DNA of 64,000 nt from assembly GCA_023014365.1 (NCBI GenBank), contig JAEBUN010000008.1:186001-250000 (forward strand), in the 5' to 3' direction. The position numbers were made by a program, and so were the translations under genes. The stretch's first letter is position 1. Every line of letters begins with the position of its first letter. Below are positions 11,614 to 24,300 of the stretch, piece by piece. The notes under the pieces are model-generated. The model saw nothing but the letters and a program-made list of their open reading frames with translations. It ran no database searches and was not told the DNA's origin. This stretch comes from Lepiota brunneoincarnata. Lineage: Eukaryota > Basidiomycota > Agaricomycetes > Agaricales > Agaricaceae.

Positions 11614-13807
11614 ATGCAATCCCACTCTCTCAAACCCCCAGATTCCACCTTACAGGCACCTAATATCTTCATCGTGCCCCCAGAGGAGGACAACTCGGCC
11701 CCCTGGTGCTGCTTCGATGCTGCACAGTGTCTAGACGATCCTCAGGATGATTACAGGAGCGCAGCATATGTTCAAGTGCCCTCGTATATCCCCTACCTTC
11801 ACACAAGTGTTTCTGGACTAGAATCCCCTCGCATGGCATGTTCTAGCGAGACTCGTTCAATAGTTGACGCCCTGGGAGATGCACACGATTATCCGGACCA
11901 TGAAGGCGAACAAGGGACTACAGATACTGACTTGGAAGAGGACGAAGACGACGGAATCGAGTCCGAAGTGGAGGTGGACTATGGGCCCGACGACCACCAT
12001 GGGCGTCGTTACCAACGAGGGCAGTCGGAGGCAGCTCGTTTACAGCAACAGGAGATTGGAAACGACTCTGACGTTATTGAAGTTATCAAAGTGCGGCGGC
12101 ACAGCGGACTCGTTAAGGATACGGATGGGAGTAAACATGGCCCATCTGGAAACGGTAACAACCTTAACAGCAAACTTTCTTTCCGCTCTCGAGCGACCCA
12201 GGCGTTGCGTTCCTTGAGGAGGACCATTCGTTCCACATCTACATCTTCGGCAGAATCTATAAAGTCACTCTCTAGATCAACTACCACCAAATCTAAATCG
12301 TCGCTTAACCTTCGCAAGCTCAAATCCCACCAGAGCTCCCAGGCACGGGATATCTTTCCGCCCACAGAAAGTGCACCGCTCTCGGACCGACCCAACACAC
12401 CCGACCTACTCAGGAGACCTTCTAGTCGTCTTTCCCAGCTGTTCTCGCCCACTCTCAGAAGGCGTCTCTCGGCTGCTTCATTTTCTTCCCTAGCTTCACC
12501 GACCGAACCAAGTGCCCCATTTTCACAAAGCCACGAGCCAGTAACCAATTCATCAGCCTCCCTATCCATTTCCCGCCGATCATCCACCGCATTCAATACG
12601 CCTTCACGACGCTCTTCTGAAAGTACGCAGGCTCGTCGAGAGTCAATATATCAGGGAACGGACGATATCGCAACACCAACACGTAAATCCTATCAACACC
12701 AACCCGAGGAAGACGAACCCACTCCTTCCTGGCGCATTTCCATAGCACATAGAGAAGCGGCTTCTGTCATACGATCAACATCCCTTACTCCTGTTCCTCG
12801 TTCGATCTCTCCAACCCCATCTCACCGCCAGGCCAGCAGACGCTTCAGTGGCCTCAGCCTGCATAAAATCATTTCACAAGTCTAGTTCCAATGTCAATTC
12901 GGAATCTCCGCCCTTGCCCGCAACCAGTGTCAGCCCTGCCACCTCCACCTGTCCGTCATTATCTTCTGCATCCACTGATGAATCTTCGGGACGCGCAACA
13001 CCGACACTTGATTCTTCTCCTCAAACGCCTACCAGCCTGGATGGAAATGAAGTAAGGCAGAGAACTGTCCCCGCAGCAAGCCGTAGTACTCTTGGCGGCG
13101 GCACCAGTCCACGCATGAGTGTTCATAGCGGTGCCGTGAGTAGTTTGTATTCCAACGCAGGGGACAGCGCCGCCACTGTGGTAACCCGTGCTAGTACCTC
13201 TTCACGTCGTGTAAGCATCAGCACAGTCGGAAGCGGAAATGGTAGTCAGAGGGACAGCCAATCTTTCGGTGGTGGTGGAAGTATCGTTTCAATCCAGCAG
13301 CCCAGAACCTCAATCACGAGTATCACTTCGGCAACGTCTAGAAGTACGACCGACAGCAGCGGGCCTGTGTTGGATAGTGCGGCCGTGGGCGACGACTTAG
13401 CAGCGAGCTCACCCTCCGCTACATCTCGTATCCCTGGATTGGATATCAAGCTCGAGCTCGACCGTGGACTGGGCATCAACCTCGCGCCAAGTTCCAGCGG
13501 TGGATTACTTTCCTCCAACGGCATGACCAAGCCAAAAGCCAAAACTGATCACTGTACCCGCTCCTTTGCAAACGCTAAGCCTCAGGGCGGAAATACTATC
13601 ACGCGGAGTCTCAGCCTAAAGAACCTCAGTTCAAAGCTCGGCCTGGGTGGAGCCGGGAAGCAGCAAGCTAATGTCCCGCCAGTGCCCCCAGTACCTGGGT
13701 TGCCGGATCCTGTTTCGGAGGAGGCAGACGTAAGCTTGGAGATGAGGCTGGACTCGTTGCACTTCGATGATTTATCTTTCGATGCGGATAATTTCTCAGT
13801 GCGGTAG
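11614..13807 (+). CDS. Ser/Arg-rich low-complexity protein, function unknown, frame broken once
   Basis: Two long frames, 11614-12885 and about 12848-13807, make one protein of about 720 residues. The first carries an N-terminal motif IFIVPPEEDNSAPWCCFD that looks conserved rather than low complexity, then an acidic patch (DLEEDEDDGIESEVEVD). Long Ser/Arg/Thr runs follow in both frames, ending in LHFDDLSFDADNF. The frames differ by one base. The only phase-correct GT-AG joins I find near the break (for example 12793-12880 or 12766-12880) use poor donors and delete coding-like sequence, so a real or assembly frameshift is as likely. The start is 11614 because upstream in-frame sequence has no ATG. 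Predicted disordered; many RRxS sites suggest kinase regulation (inference). Confidence 0.6.
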
Positions 13808-14318
13808 ACGGACGTGAGTCTGCGCTCGGATAGGTGTGTGTATTTTGAACATCCGTACAATGTATTCGAGTCTCATGGAGTTGGCAAAGCTCTCGTCGCC
13901 CTTTGAAATGGATTAAATATTCAAGGAATTCCTTATCTTTCGTTTTCCCTGTCACTCGTTTCCTGTTTAACCTCTGCATGTACGAATCGACTTTCCAGCA
14001 CAGCTCCAATTTGACGAATATCGTTATTCAATACCCAAGACCCCTCTCGCATGCTCTCCTAGGTCTTGTTGTGTTACGCTCTCGCTTTTCCTATCATCAG
14101 ATTTCTGTTTCTGCATCCATTTTTGTTTTGTCTCGGGCTCGATGCTTGGACTTTAGTCTATAGTTATGATGCTTGCCTTCCCCGACTCTCGTTGCATATA
14201 CGTACACATGTAAGACTACAATGCACAAACTTGGAGTCTCTCCCAATCCTTGTCGAACAGCATGGAGAAAGTTTGATTAATCATATTGTACATCCGGAGG
14301 TACTAGTATGGTTTGAGC
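13808..14318. other. Convergent 3' region, no gene seen
   Basis: About 510 bp between two convergent stop codons. It probably contains both 3' untranslated regions. No coding exon was recognised. Confidence 0.4.
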
Positions 14319-15052
14319 TCAGGTCGAGAAGTCCGCATACGCTGGTTCCACCCAAATAGCCTATCGGAATCGCATTTTTTCAACTCCATCCCGACCGAAG
14401 GAAGAACAAAGAAAAAAACCCACCCTCATCATCATTCTCTCATTTCCATCCTTATCCAAAACCCTCCTCACTCCGCCCTTCCCAATACTCGGACTACTCA
14501 CAAACCTCGCCACACTCTCCAGCTTGTCCAGTCGGACCTCAGCACGATCCGCTACCGTCCCCATCTGCAATTTATCACGCACACTCTTCCGAGCATCCAG
14601 CAACTGACTCAGTGTCGATACATAAAACTTGTCACGCGCCTGAGGAGACCCATGTTGGTCCCTCGTTGCCGTTGCAGCCGCCCCGAGTTCCCTCTCCAGC
14701 TCCTTGCGTGAATCAAAAAGCTCCCTTGTGCTCATTGCTTCCTATATTCTCCATTATAGCGAATGCTGGTAGGGTGGGGACTAAGACGATACGCACAGGT
14801 CGAACAGACTTCATACCATGATCCACACGAACCGGCCCCAACCGATTCAAGCTGGCCAAAAAGTCGGGGTCTCGCGCATCCTTCTCTATTGCTGAAATAT
14901 TCCACAAAATAAGGACATCGGCCCCAAATTTAAAACGCAGAATGGTTCCGGTGGGGAGACCTCCACGTACCTTCCGTCCGGTGTTCGCTTGCAATTCTAT
15001 CCCGTGCCTGCTCCCTGCTCACCCCAGCTGGCTGCTCAGTAGGGTTCGGCAT
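14319..15052 (-). CDS. Small conserved-looking protein, not recognised
   Basis: Complement of 14319-14360, 14424-14737, 14817-14891 and 14971-15052 (170 aa). Phase holds over three GT-AG introns. The TAG that would end the third exon's frame is the AG acceptor of the last intron, so the true C-terminus is the short exon ending in WVEPAYADFST. The central part is charged and probably helical (SRKELEREL, KLESVARFVSSPS). The start at 15052 (MPNPTEQP) is the first ATG in frame. An Arg-rich open stretch upstream (HRRAARSLPKRA) resembles a mitochondrial presequence, but no ATG precedes it unless a further 5' exon exists. I cannot name the family. Confidence 0.6.
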
Positions 15053-15803
15053 CCGTTTTCCCGCCCATGCAGGCGGTTCCGCACGTTTTGGGAGGCTTCT
15101 CGCAGCCCTTCGATGCAGATAGCGCCCATGTTCTCTGCAAGGAGGTTCACAGTCCGGTCAATGAGGTAAGAGCCCAAAGGAGGTGGAGTCCATAGTCGAG
15201 CGATTAACAGGCACCAAATAAAGCCGCATATTGCAGTGAAGAAAAAGGTTTCTTTGCTACACTGGCAACAACAAGCGAACGGTACATAATAGAGTACGCA
15301 AATGACGTTGTTATTCACCCAAAAGGCCCCAGTTCCTCATGTCCTGAGAAAAACGTGCAGAAAAAGCAGACCAACTCCAATACTAAGATACGCGGCGAGG
15401 AAATAGGAGGGGAGAACTAAGTCTATAGTTTTATGACTGTCGCGGCGGACAATCGAATCTTTGTTGTACACATATATATAGAAGATTTGAACGTGAGGAG
15501 AAAAGGGGAAAGAGTATTCAACCAAACAAGTTACTGGCGGGCAAAGCTAGGCAGATATCGTTCTGGGATCAAACAAACATCGCGCATAAGCGAGCCCCCC
15601 TTTTTGTTTAAAGGAGATCAAGGGAGAAAGCCGGGAGCAGATGGATGTACAGTGTTTTGGGCAGGGTATAAAGCAATGAACGATTGATCCAGAACTTGTT
15701 AACCAACGGTGCAGAAATGAGTGTGCTGTTCGAGGATGGAGAATAGATAGTGTAGGGAGATAAAGAGCGTCATGGGCGTTCATCTTGAAGGGCAGTTGCA
15801 CGT
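15053..15803. other. Intergenic region, no gene seen
   Basis: About 750 bp between the small protein's start and the stop of the PUF-repeat gene, both on the minus strand. It should hold the promoter of the first and the 3' untranslated region of the second. Confidence 0.4.
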
Positions 15804-18800
15804 TCAGAAGCCCCCCAAGTTATTGGGAGGGCTCTGTGAGTAAGTTTGGTACATATAGGGTTGATAGACATGGGGAGGCATCGGTTGAGGAGGTGCCATC
15901 CCATAGGCCGGTTGAGGTTGATTAACTCCGAGGAGGTTTGCCGGTTGGGGAGACTGGTTCCCATAGCTTGCAGCGAGGATAGGTCCAATATTACCACCGC
16001 CTGGAGGTCCGATGTTCCTACGTACACCTGGTCTCGTACCAGTATTATCAGGGGTCCTGACCCCGAAGGGGCTGAATGGATCGGTAGGTGGAGAGTAGAG
16101 CGCTGGTGCAGGGACAGGAGCAACCATATTAGTGCGTCTGATGGGGTTAGGTTGGGACGGGGGGTAGGTGGGATCGAGAGAGAGAGGTGGAGGCCCCGCT
16201 TGTGGGTTCTGTCCTCCCATCTGCAGAGCTGCCATCATCGAAGCAAAGCCCTGGTCGTTGGGTGGGTAGGAAGGCAGTCCGGGTACGCCTGCAAACGCAT
16301 TCTGATTCCCTGGTTTGGATTTTCCGGTAGCGGGGAGACTCGTATATGTAGGTTGGTAGTTTGGCACTTGTAACCCGACTTCTTCAATAAGCCTCCGGTA
16401 GGCTTGAGTGGCAATAACCTTGAGTTCGATCAAGACGCGCTTCGTGGCCTCGATATAGTCCTGCTTATTCATAGGGTCGATAAAAGTACTGGTTAAGATC
16501 TTGTGGACGACTGCCACGCCGTTGACTTGGTCTCCCAAGACATCGGTGAGTACATGATCAGCGGGAGAGTTGAACAAGGCCTCGACAATTTGATGAGAGG
16601 CATCAGGCTCATTCTTTTGGTTGACAATACGGAGTACGGTCAAGGACGCCAACTTATGAGTGCAAAGGTGGGACAAATGGGGCGTGAATCGCGGGGCCAG
16701 TAGATTATAGCGCGACGGGAAGTTCGAGGTATCCAAGAGCCAGGTGAGGAGAAGCGCCCCGTTGGGATTGGTGGCCAGGGGGATAGAATTTAGGATGACA
16801 GCAGTCGCAATCCTACGTTGTTGGCTGAGAGTAATATGAGGACTCTCCAGACACGCCCTCATGCTGCGGGCTCCGAACCGTCCTTGAGCGATTTCCCACA
16901 TGCGATCAACGATGGCATCGAAGATGAAATCGTTTGCAGGCTGACCAAAGCGCAAGCAGCACCTTAATACTGATATCAGTAACCGTCACCCCGCTACATC
17001 AGGGCAGCACTCACTGTACCACATAGTTTCCAAACTGATCAAGTAAAAGGGGAGGAGCATAAGCCCTCAAATTTTGAGCGACCAAGGCAATTTCTTCAGG
17101 AGTTGAGACGCATTCGATGATCTTTTGCGCTGCCCAGGTGCCGTTCTTGTGAATCCCAATCATAGCCAAATGGGGTGCAAGGCGTTCCAACATCGCAAAG
17201 CGAGGGGCTGGAGAACATTTTTCAAACAGCTTTTGAACAACCTGCATGATTGTAAATAAAGACCATAGTGGAATTGCGCATTACATTCACCGTGTTGCCA
17301 AGCCAGTCTGAGGCAAGATCGACAATTTCCCCGTCCATGAAATCTGCTACAACCTGATCTATTTCTTCTACGCTCATGAAGCCTGAGTCTAGGCGTTTAC
17401 GCAATTCACGAAGTTTGGCGGCATCCCACCGCCGGTTATTAGGCCTCTCGGAAACAAGGGGTATGGTGGTGTAGTACATGGTAGGGGGGCGGAACTCTGG
17501 ATAGCATTGAATGTAGGCCACTTGCGAACGAAGCGCAAGAGAGAGAGAACTCACCAGCGAGAGCCTGAACGTCGGCTTCTGCATCTGGGCTACCCGCGCT
17601 CAACTCCCTCATGATCATTTGTTGTTCAGTAACCGATGGAGTGAGACCAGGGGGCTTAGCCAGTCCGTCCGGGACGCTATGAATACCGGACCCAATCATG
17701 CTGAGCAAGAGATTTGACCGATAATTCTCAACAGCTCCACCAAGAACTTGTTGATCGGCAGGAATGGTAGAAGCACCTTTGACGTTGCGCAGAGCGTGGA
17801 TCGTAGCACCAACGCTCAGATCACCTACGCCCTGGACTACAACATTAGAGTTGTCTTCTGGGCCACCTGCACCTTCTTGACCGTTCTTGACAGGCACTTT
17901 GGCAAATCCGATCCTGATGGCACCTACGTCACTTCCCAGAACATCGCGTCCGTTCAATGCTTTGCGAGCGCGAACAGCATCATCAAGGCGTTCAAAATTG
18001 ACTGGATCGGCGAGAAAGTCAGGGGCTACATGTCATTACGAAAACACTTTGGCACACGCACTGAAGCCACAATTTTTGTGTGTCAAAACCCTCGCAGATT
18101 CAATCGGACCATAAGGACTGAAAACACTCAAGATAGTAGCCGGAGTAGTGGTCGAGGGGATGGAACCGATCCAGAGAGCGCGAGTAGGGGTAGACTGTAG
18201 CTGGGCATCCATGCCGTTGAGGCTGGAATTGGTGCCCGAGCTTTTTCCCGCAGCGTTGTTGGGCGAGGTGGGACCTGGACTGACTGGTGTGCCCTTGGCA
18301 GGGGCAACAGGGGCGCTATCCGCTTTACCGAATCCAATGCGCACAAGTTGGCCATTGGGCATGTTAATGTTTCCTCCAAGTCTGTTCAGGACATCATCTT
18401 TAGCACGTATGGCATCCGCCTGGTCGACAAAGTTGACGAAGCCGCATTCCTGGAGAGTAGATCAGCACCATTTGCAGCTGAGAAAAGTCTCTGATTGGAT
18501 ACCTTTTCGGGCAAGAGCCTCAAGCTTTCAATGGCACCGTAAGGAGCGAAAACGTGGATCAGCTGTTCACTCGTAACAGAGCTGTCCAAATTGCCAATCC
18601 AAAGAGAACGCGTCGGAGTCTGCATCTGAGAGGACTGTCCCTCCGACTTTGGAGAGGCAGACCTATTTTGGCTGGGCTGGTTATTAGGGGCGAGCAAATA
18701 AGCTGATGCCCCCCTTCCATTCCCCGAAACTTCCCCCCCATTGGGGAAGTGAACGGAGGGAGAGGAAGACGTCCTTGTCCCAGCCAGCTTGTTATCGGTC

Positions 18801-20032
18801 TTGAGGATGCTGGAAGGGTTTCCGAGGTTATTCGAGACTAAATTGAAATTAACAGCCTGGTTGGTTAATTCGCTAAGATAGGGGAGGGTATCTGCTGCCA
18901 TCGTGGCTCTGCGAGTAATAGAGCGCATGGGGTCATCCAGGGTACCAACAGAAATCGCTCGTGGTCTAGTCTGAGCCAGGCTCTCCGTAGCCCTGTAGCT
19001 CTGGTTGAGAAGCGAGGTGTACCCGTTGTCGTGTGTTGGTGTTTCGTAAGACGTCATATAGCCTGGATCGTCATATTCAAAGTACTCCTCCTCTACTTCA
19101 GCGGCGGGGGTGGAGATGAGGGAACCAACTTGAGGCCTCCGTCCGTAGGCAGAGACGGTGTTGGCACGCCCGCGGTTAGGATTGGCAAGGTTACCAGCAA
19201 TGGCAGCTTGAGCCTGGTTGCGCAATTCCGACAAAGTTGCCGCCGGAGGCCTATGATCGTCTAATCCAAGATAGTTGAGCGTGTGCACATCAAAGGAATC
19301 TGTCTCGGACTCGACGGAAGCAACAGATCGCTCTTCCAAAACAGGGATCCCATTTCCACCACCGTTAGCAGAAGGCATCCAAGAGGATGAAAAGAGGGAG
19401 GAACCGAACGCATTTGTCAAACCGGCCGGTGGCAACGTAAGAGAACCAGCACGGAGGCGGCTGGTGCGTTCAGTGACCACCGATGGAGCAACGGTGGAGG
19501 CTACAGAGGTGGTGTGGCGCAAAGTGGGACGTGTGGGAGCCAAGCCAGATGCTGGACTAGCGGCAAGGATGCGCTGTGCCTGGTCGAGAAGGACCTCGGG
19601 AGAGTTGGACGTCGTAGGAAGAGGATTTGCCGCATCGGTAAATCGTTGCTGAGCCGCAAGGTGTACGTTGGAAGGTAAGGTCCCGGCCCTCGCCCTCCTA
19701 AATCCGGGTGGAAAATTATTGGGGGGCAGAGTGGTGCCATCCCCCGAAGCGGCGAGTGAGGGGGAACCCTCGTTAGGGGGAGAACCTCCCGATGCGAGAG
19801 CACGGAGAGCGGGAGGTCTGTATCTTGCTCCCAAACCGCTTTCAGTCTGCATCTCCCTGACTCTAGAGTCAATCGTAAAATCGGATGAGACAGAGAGGGA
19901 GAGGGGACCAAAATGGACAAGAACTCACCTCTTGGCGGCGAGAAAGGCAGCCGAAGGTGCAGGAGGTGGCGTCCTTCCGCTGGTAGGGACCCTTGAATAG
20001 GAGCCGCTGCTGTCAGAGGCCGATAGAGACAT
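15804..20032 (-). CDS. RNA-binding protein with two RRMs and PUF repeats (Jsn1/Puf2 type)
   Basis: Complement of 15804-16962, 17015-17241, 17291-17496, 17555-18001, 18062-18449, 18503-19862 and 19929-20032 (1296 aa). Order: disordered Ser-rich N-terminus, RRM1 from about residue 430 (TPTRSLWIGNLDSSVTSEQL, then ECGFVNFVDQADAI), RRM2 about 100 residues later (TPTRALWIGSIPSTTT, CGFINFERLDDAV), then Pumilio repeats (DWLGNTVVQKLFEKC, HKNGTWAAQKIIEC, DQFGNYVVQCCLRFG, RFGARSMRACLE) and a Pro/Gln-rich tail. Jsn1 and Puf2 in yeast bind 3' untranslated regions of mRNAs for membrane and mitochondrial proteins. The two RRMs share the same lead-in, suggesting a duplication. Intron 17497-17554 has a second in-frame acceptor 24 nt nearer the donor. 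Confidence 0.9.
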
Positions 20033-21385
20033 TATAGAGTTGGAAAGAGAAGAAGGATTAGGGATTACGAAAGAGTTGGATGGTCGCTGGCTGTACAAAA
20101 TATGAAAGCGTCAAGAAGAAAGCCAATTAGAGGGAATCGCTCGCTCGAGGAGACCAAGAAGATGGCGGGGAAGCCCTCGAATGGTCTAGAGCGGTACTAC
20201 GAGGGCGTTTCAACGTCAAGAGCAGCCCGTGTGGTAGTATGATAAAGTAACCTCGAGAATAGGACTAAGTAATAGGGAATGGGATGTTGGGAGCAAACAT
20301 CCAAGCGCCAACCCATCCGCCTTCTCCTTGCTGGCCCCCTTTCCCACGCATCCCACTTCCATCCTCCCATGCCATTTCCGCTGGAATGTTCCCGAGCACA
20401 TTTATCCCATATACACCCGCCCATTTCTCCATGCCTTTGGCAGACTGTCCGCTCCCCCACCCCCCAAGTGCTCTCTTGCCCGCACCTGTGCAAGCTGCCA
20501 AATACACCCTAGGAAAAATTTTCCTCACATGATCTCTTGAAGTACTACTTAGCCCCATTTGTTCCAAACGATGATGATTAGTGATTGTCATCAAAATCAC
20601 CGTATCATTTGTATCTGGCCCAAATCAAAATGCAACAATCACATCCAGAAGGAACGGCCTGACGCCCCTATTCCCGGCAGCAGACACATTCAGTCCGACG
20701 ATAATGTCTGTGTACTGTAGGGATTCGCACCCCCGCGCGGTGGTAGCTTTTCTACACGCTGCTTTTCCCACCTGATCGCCATGGCCAGAACTTCTGTGAT
20801 GCCCCATTCTAAACCTGTCCACCTCATGTCACACTCCCCTTATTCTCGATCAAGTGGACTCCTTGTCAGCCCATAAAAGTAAGTCTCGGGTCATTGCAGC
20901 AACATGTCCGCTTGATGAGAGGATCCACGAGGAATCTCTTGCTGTAATCAGCGTCCTTCTACTCCCACCTGAGCCAACGCTCCTCATTGAGATTATTCAG
21001 TTTGTATTACGAACCGCTTCTTACGACTATCAAAACTACTTATTACCCTATACTTTCTCTTCAGGAACAAATCGAAAAACAGCAAGAAACCATATGTAGT
21101 AAATAGCAGTAGTAGTAGTGCCAATGCGTCATCGACATGCGTATGATCGCGTTGTATCCTGTCCTCTGGATTCGCTGCTAGAGCAATCCGAGCGACGAGA
21201 AAAAAAAATTGTCAAGAAAACATATAGAGACCAAGTCTTATCTAGACCAAGGTGGCACTGAGAGGTGAGGGGGAATCAAAGTCAACGAACAAAAAAAAAA
21301 AAGCCTTGGAACTCATAACGAATATGGTCAAAAACAGGAGCCCAAGGGAAGAGAAATGGTGGAGGGAGAAAAAGGGTGGTTCAGT
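20033..21385. other. Intergenic region upstream of the PUF gene, no gene seen
   Basis: About 1.35 kb. Contains short homopolymer runs (A-rich near 21290) and only shadow frames. It should hold the promoter of the PUF gene and the 3' untranslated region of the next minus-strand gene. Confidence 0.4.
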
Positions 21386-24300
21386 CTACGAGAGCGTATT
21401 TCTCGTCCCAGGCCTCTTTCTTGATCTCGTCCTCTGATGCTGCTGCTGCAGCTGTGTCTGCGCTGCCAAAGCGTCCGCAACGCGTTTCGACCGTCTCAGC
21501 GCCTGCTGCCTTTCGTGCTTCTCCTGCTTCTCCTGCAATTGCTTCTCAGCAGCCTTCGATGCCGAAGCTCTTGTACTCCTTGTTGTGCACACTTTTGGCC
21601 CCGACATTGATGCATCTGGAGGAGCTGCAGAGGGCGAGCGTCTACCTCTCATTCCCACCGCCGGTCGCCCCGCAACTTTGACCGCCACCCCCACCCCCAC
21701 ATTGACGCTCCCCGTGTCCTCCTTCACATTCACAACCACTTTGGGTATATCTCCCCACCCCCCCTCCTCTTCCTCCTCCTCCTCCCTCTCCCCTACCTCT
21801 ATCTGTCGCCCCTCTTCCTCTTCCTCTTCCTCCTCCTCCTCTTCCTCCCTCTCCTCCTCCTCCCCAGGAATTACACACAACTCTCTGAAGATCTCCTGCT
21901 CTCTTGCACTTAGAGGGGAGGCAACATCGAGGCAATCTTGCTCTTCTCCCTCTTTCTTCAAGAGCTGGACCTGCCGCTGGTGTTGTGACGGATGGTGTTG
22001 ATGACTCTGTGTGAACCTCTCCCTCTCTCCAATTGCCAGAACCGCTCCAAGCGCAAAAGCACCTGTCATCGGCATAGGAACAATCATCTCCTTCTGTATC
22101 CAAGATTGTCTCGTATCCGCCTGAATCATCCTCTGTGGATTCAGAGGTCCATTAGCCACAGAAGAAGGCGCGCTCCCATTCCCAGACCCAGCATTAGAAC
22201 CCATCGCCGGAGTCTGTGCGCAAGTCACCATAGACTCAAACCACCTCCCAAACTGCTTCAACATCCTCCCACTCGCATTCGTTCGATGAAAGTCCTTGAG
22301 TGCACTAGGAAACCTCTCCACCAGCTCATCGCTCAGGAACACATTCAGCCCTTCCATCACATCATCTCTCCCCGTTCCTGTTGAGCGCGTATCGAGATCC
22401 TTGACATAGGACTGGGCAACCTCCAGCGGGACCCAAACTCCACAAACCTTCTCGCTTCCACATCCCCGGCCAACGACTACTGCGTTCGGTACCATGCTAA
22501 GCACCGGATACCCTCTCTCTTTCCCGCACCACTCAACGATAGGTGTCAGATTCACAAAGTCGGTGTCAATCCTTCGTAGTAGCAGATATGGTCCTAGTAT
22601 CATCTGATACACCGATATCTCTAACAGTGAAGTCAGTATATATTCATTTAGGCAGTACAAAAAGGTAAACACATACCTTCGATCTGAGTGGCACTGATGG
22701 AGGAACTACAGGGATTACAGGTGTGCACCACAACACCTTCCGCCTCTCCCTTTCCATGGTTCGTGATCGTACCTACCCTCATTGCCTGGGGTGATACACA
22801 GGTTTGGCGTGAATGGGAGTTCCCTGAGGAGAGTAAGAGAGAGGAAGGTAGAACTGTGGGAGGAGAGGCGAGAATTAATGGCTGAGGTAGTGTGTCAGCG
22901 ACAGAGGGAGCAGAACTGGCGGTGGGACTGGTTGGTGAATGAACAGATAATGCCTGTATCAATTGAACGAGTGCCGCTGCTCCGGGGGACATTGATGGTG
23001 GAATGTCTAAGGACGTTGAGCTGGTTATCGGATCGGTCGAGATTGCCGTTCGCATGGCTTGGGGAGGAGCCACAGGGGATGATGAAGTTGAGGGAACATT
23101 ATGGAACAAGGTCGGGACATGAGACTGAGGTATAGGCGCCGTCTTTGCTCTGCTGTGGATGGTCGTAGCCTGAGTGTTCTCGCTCTCCTGTTCCATTTGT
23201 TCGTCCTCCAATTCCAGCGAATCAGCACCCACACTCGGAAAAAGTGAGTCAATCCCAAACTCGAAGTCCTCCTGCTTGATCCGAATAGGCTCCTCTCCCA
23301 AACCCAAGCCCCACTGATGCTGCTGCTGCTGCCCAAATGGTGTATCCCAATCCCACGGATCCTGCGACTCAACCTTCACGTTTGGCTTAGAGTTTGCGGC
23401 ACTAGCTGTCGTCTCTGGATTGAGCACAGCGGCAGCCTGGGCAATCACCTCTACCACCCTCGCATCTGCCACACTCGAATCGAAATGGTCCCACGCGTCC
23501 AACATGCCCTGTACATCCCTCGGCTCCTCTTTCACCCTCAGTTCTGTTAGTGGCGGAACGACAAGAGGTGCAGAGGGTGACCGAGGCCCTGGACTCTCCC
23601 ATAACGTCTCCCCATCTCCTTCACTATCCAAATCCAACCCCATGTCATTCCAATCGTTGGTGGTAATCTCATTCTGCCCCTCTTCCTCCTCCGAGAAATC
23701 ATCGAGATTACGTCTAGAACGCGTCATTGAAGTTTGTGTGTCATCATCTTCCTCGACATCCGACTCAGGCGGGGGTGAGGATATACTATATGCAAGGGAT
23801 GGTGAACGGCGATAGGACTCTTTGTAGAGCTGAGAGATGGGGGAGCAGCGAAACTGGAATTCATTAGCGGACGGGGTATAGGAAGGTATGGAAATAGAAC
23901 GTCGTGGGTAGACTGGAAGGCAAAAGCGGGATTCTTGCTGCTGCTGCTGTTGTTGCTCCATGCGCTGGGAATGGGGCTGGTCGTCAACCGACATGGAAGA
24001 ATCCAACGAGTCGGAATCGGACGAGTCCATGTCTTCCGTGAGGTCGATAATGTTCCTAGATGGTTGAGCCGAGGAGGAGGGTGGTGAGGAAGAGGAGGCG
24101 GAGGATGTGCATTTAGCAAGTGGCTTGAGGCGCAAGGTAAGCTTAACTTTGGGCAGAGGCTTGTCCTGGTCGCTTTCCGAGTCAGAATCAGAGACCTGCA
24201 CAGCAGGGGCGGCGCAACTTCTCAAGGATCGCTTCCGCTTCTGCCCACAGGATAGATCACAGGCCTGTCTCTGGAGTGCCCGTTGCCTCTTCTGCTCCCT

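Noticed and set aside
20715..20775. A T-arm-like string (GGGATTCGCACCC) suggesting a tRNA gene
   Set aside because: The loop lacks the TTC core and no acceptor or anticodon arms pair around it.
21585..22001. Plus-strand Ser-rich frame of 138 codons
   Set aside because: It is the antisense of the poly-Glu coding tract of the GDS1-type gene; the minus-strand exons carry the conserved domains.
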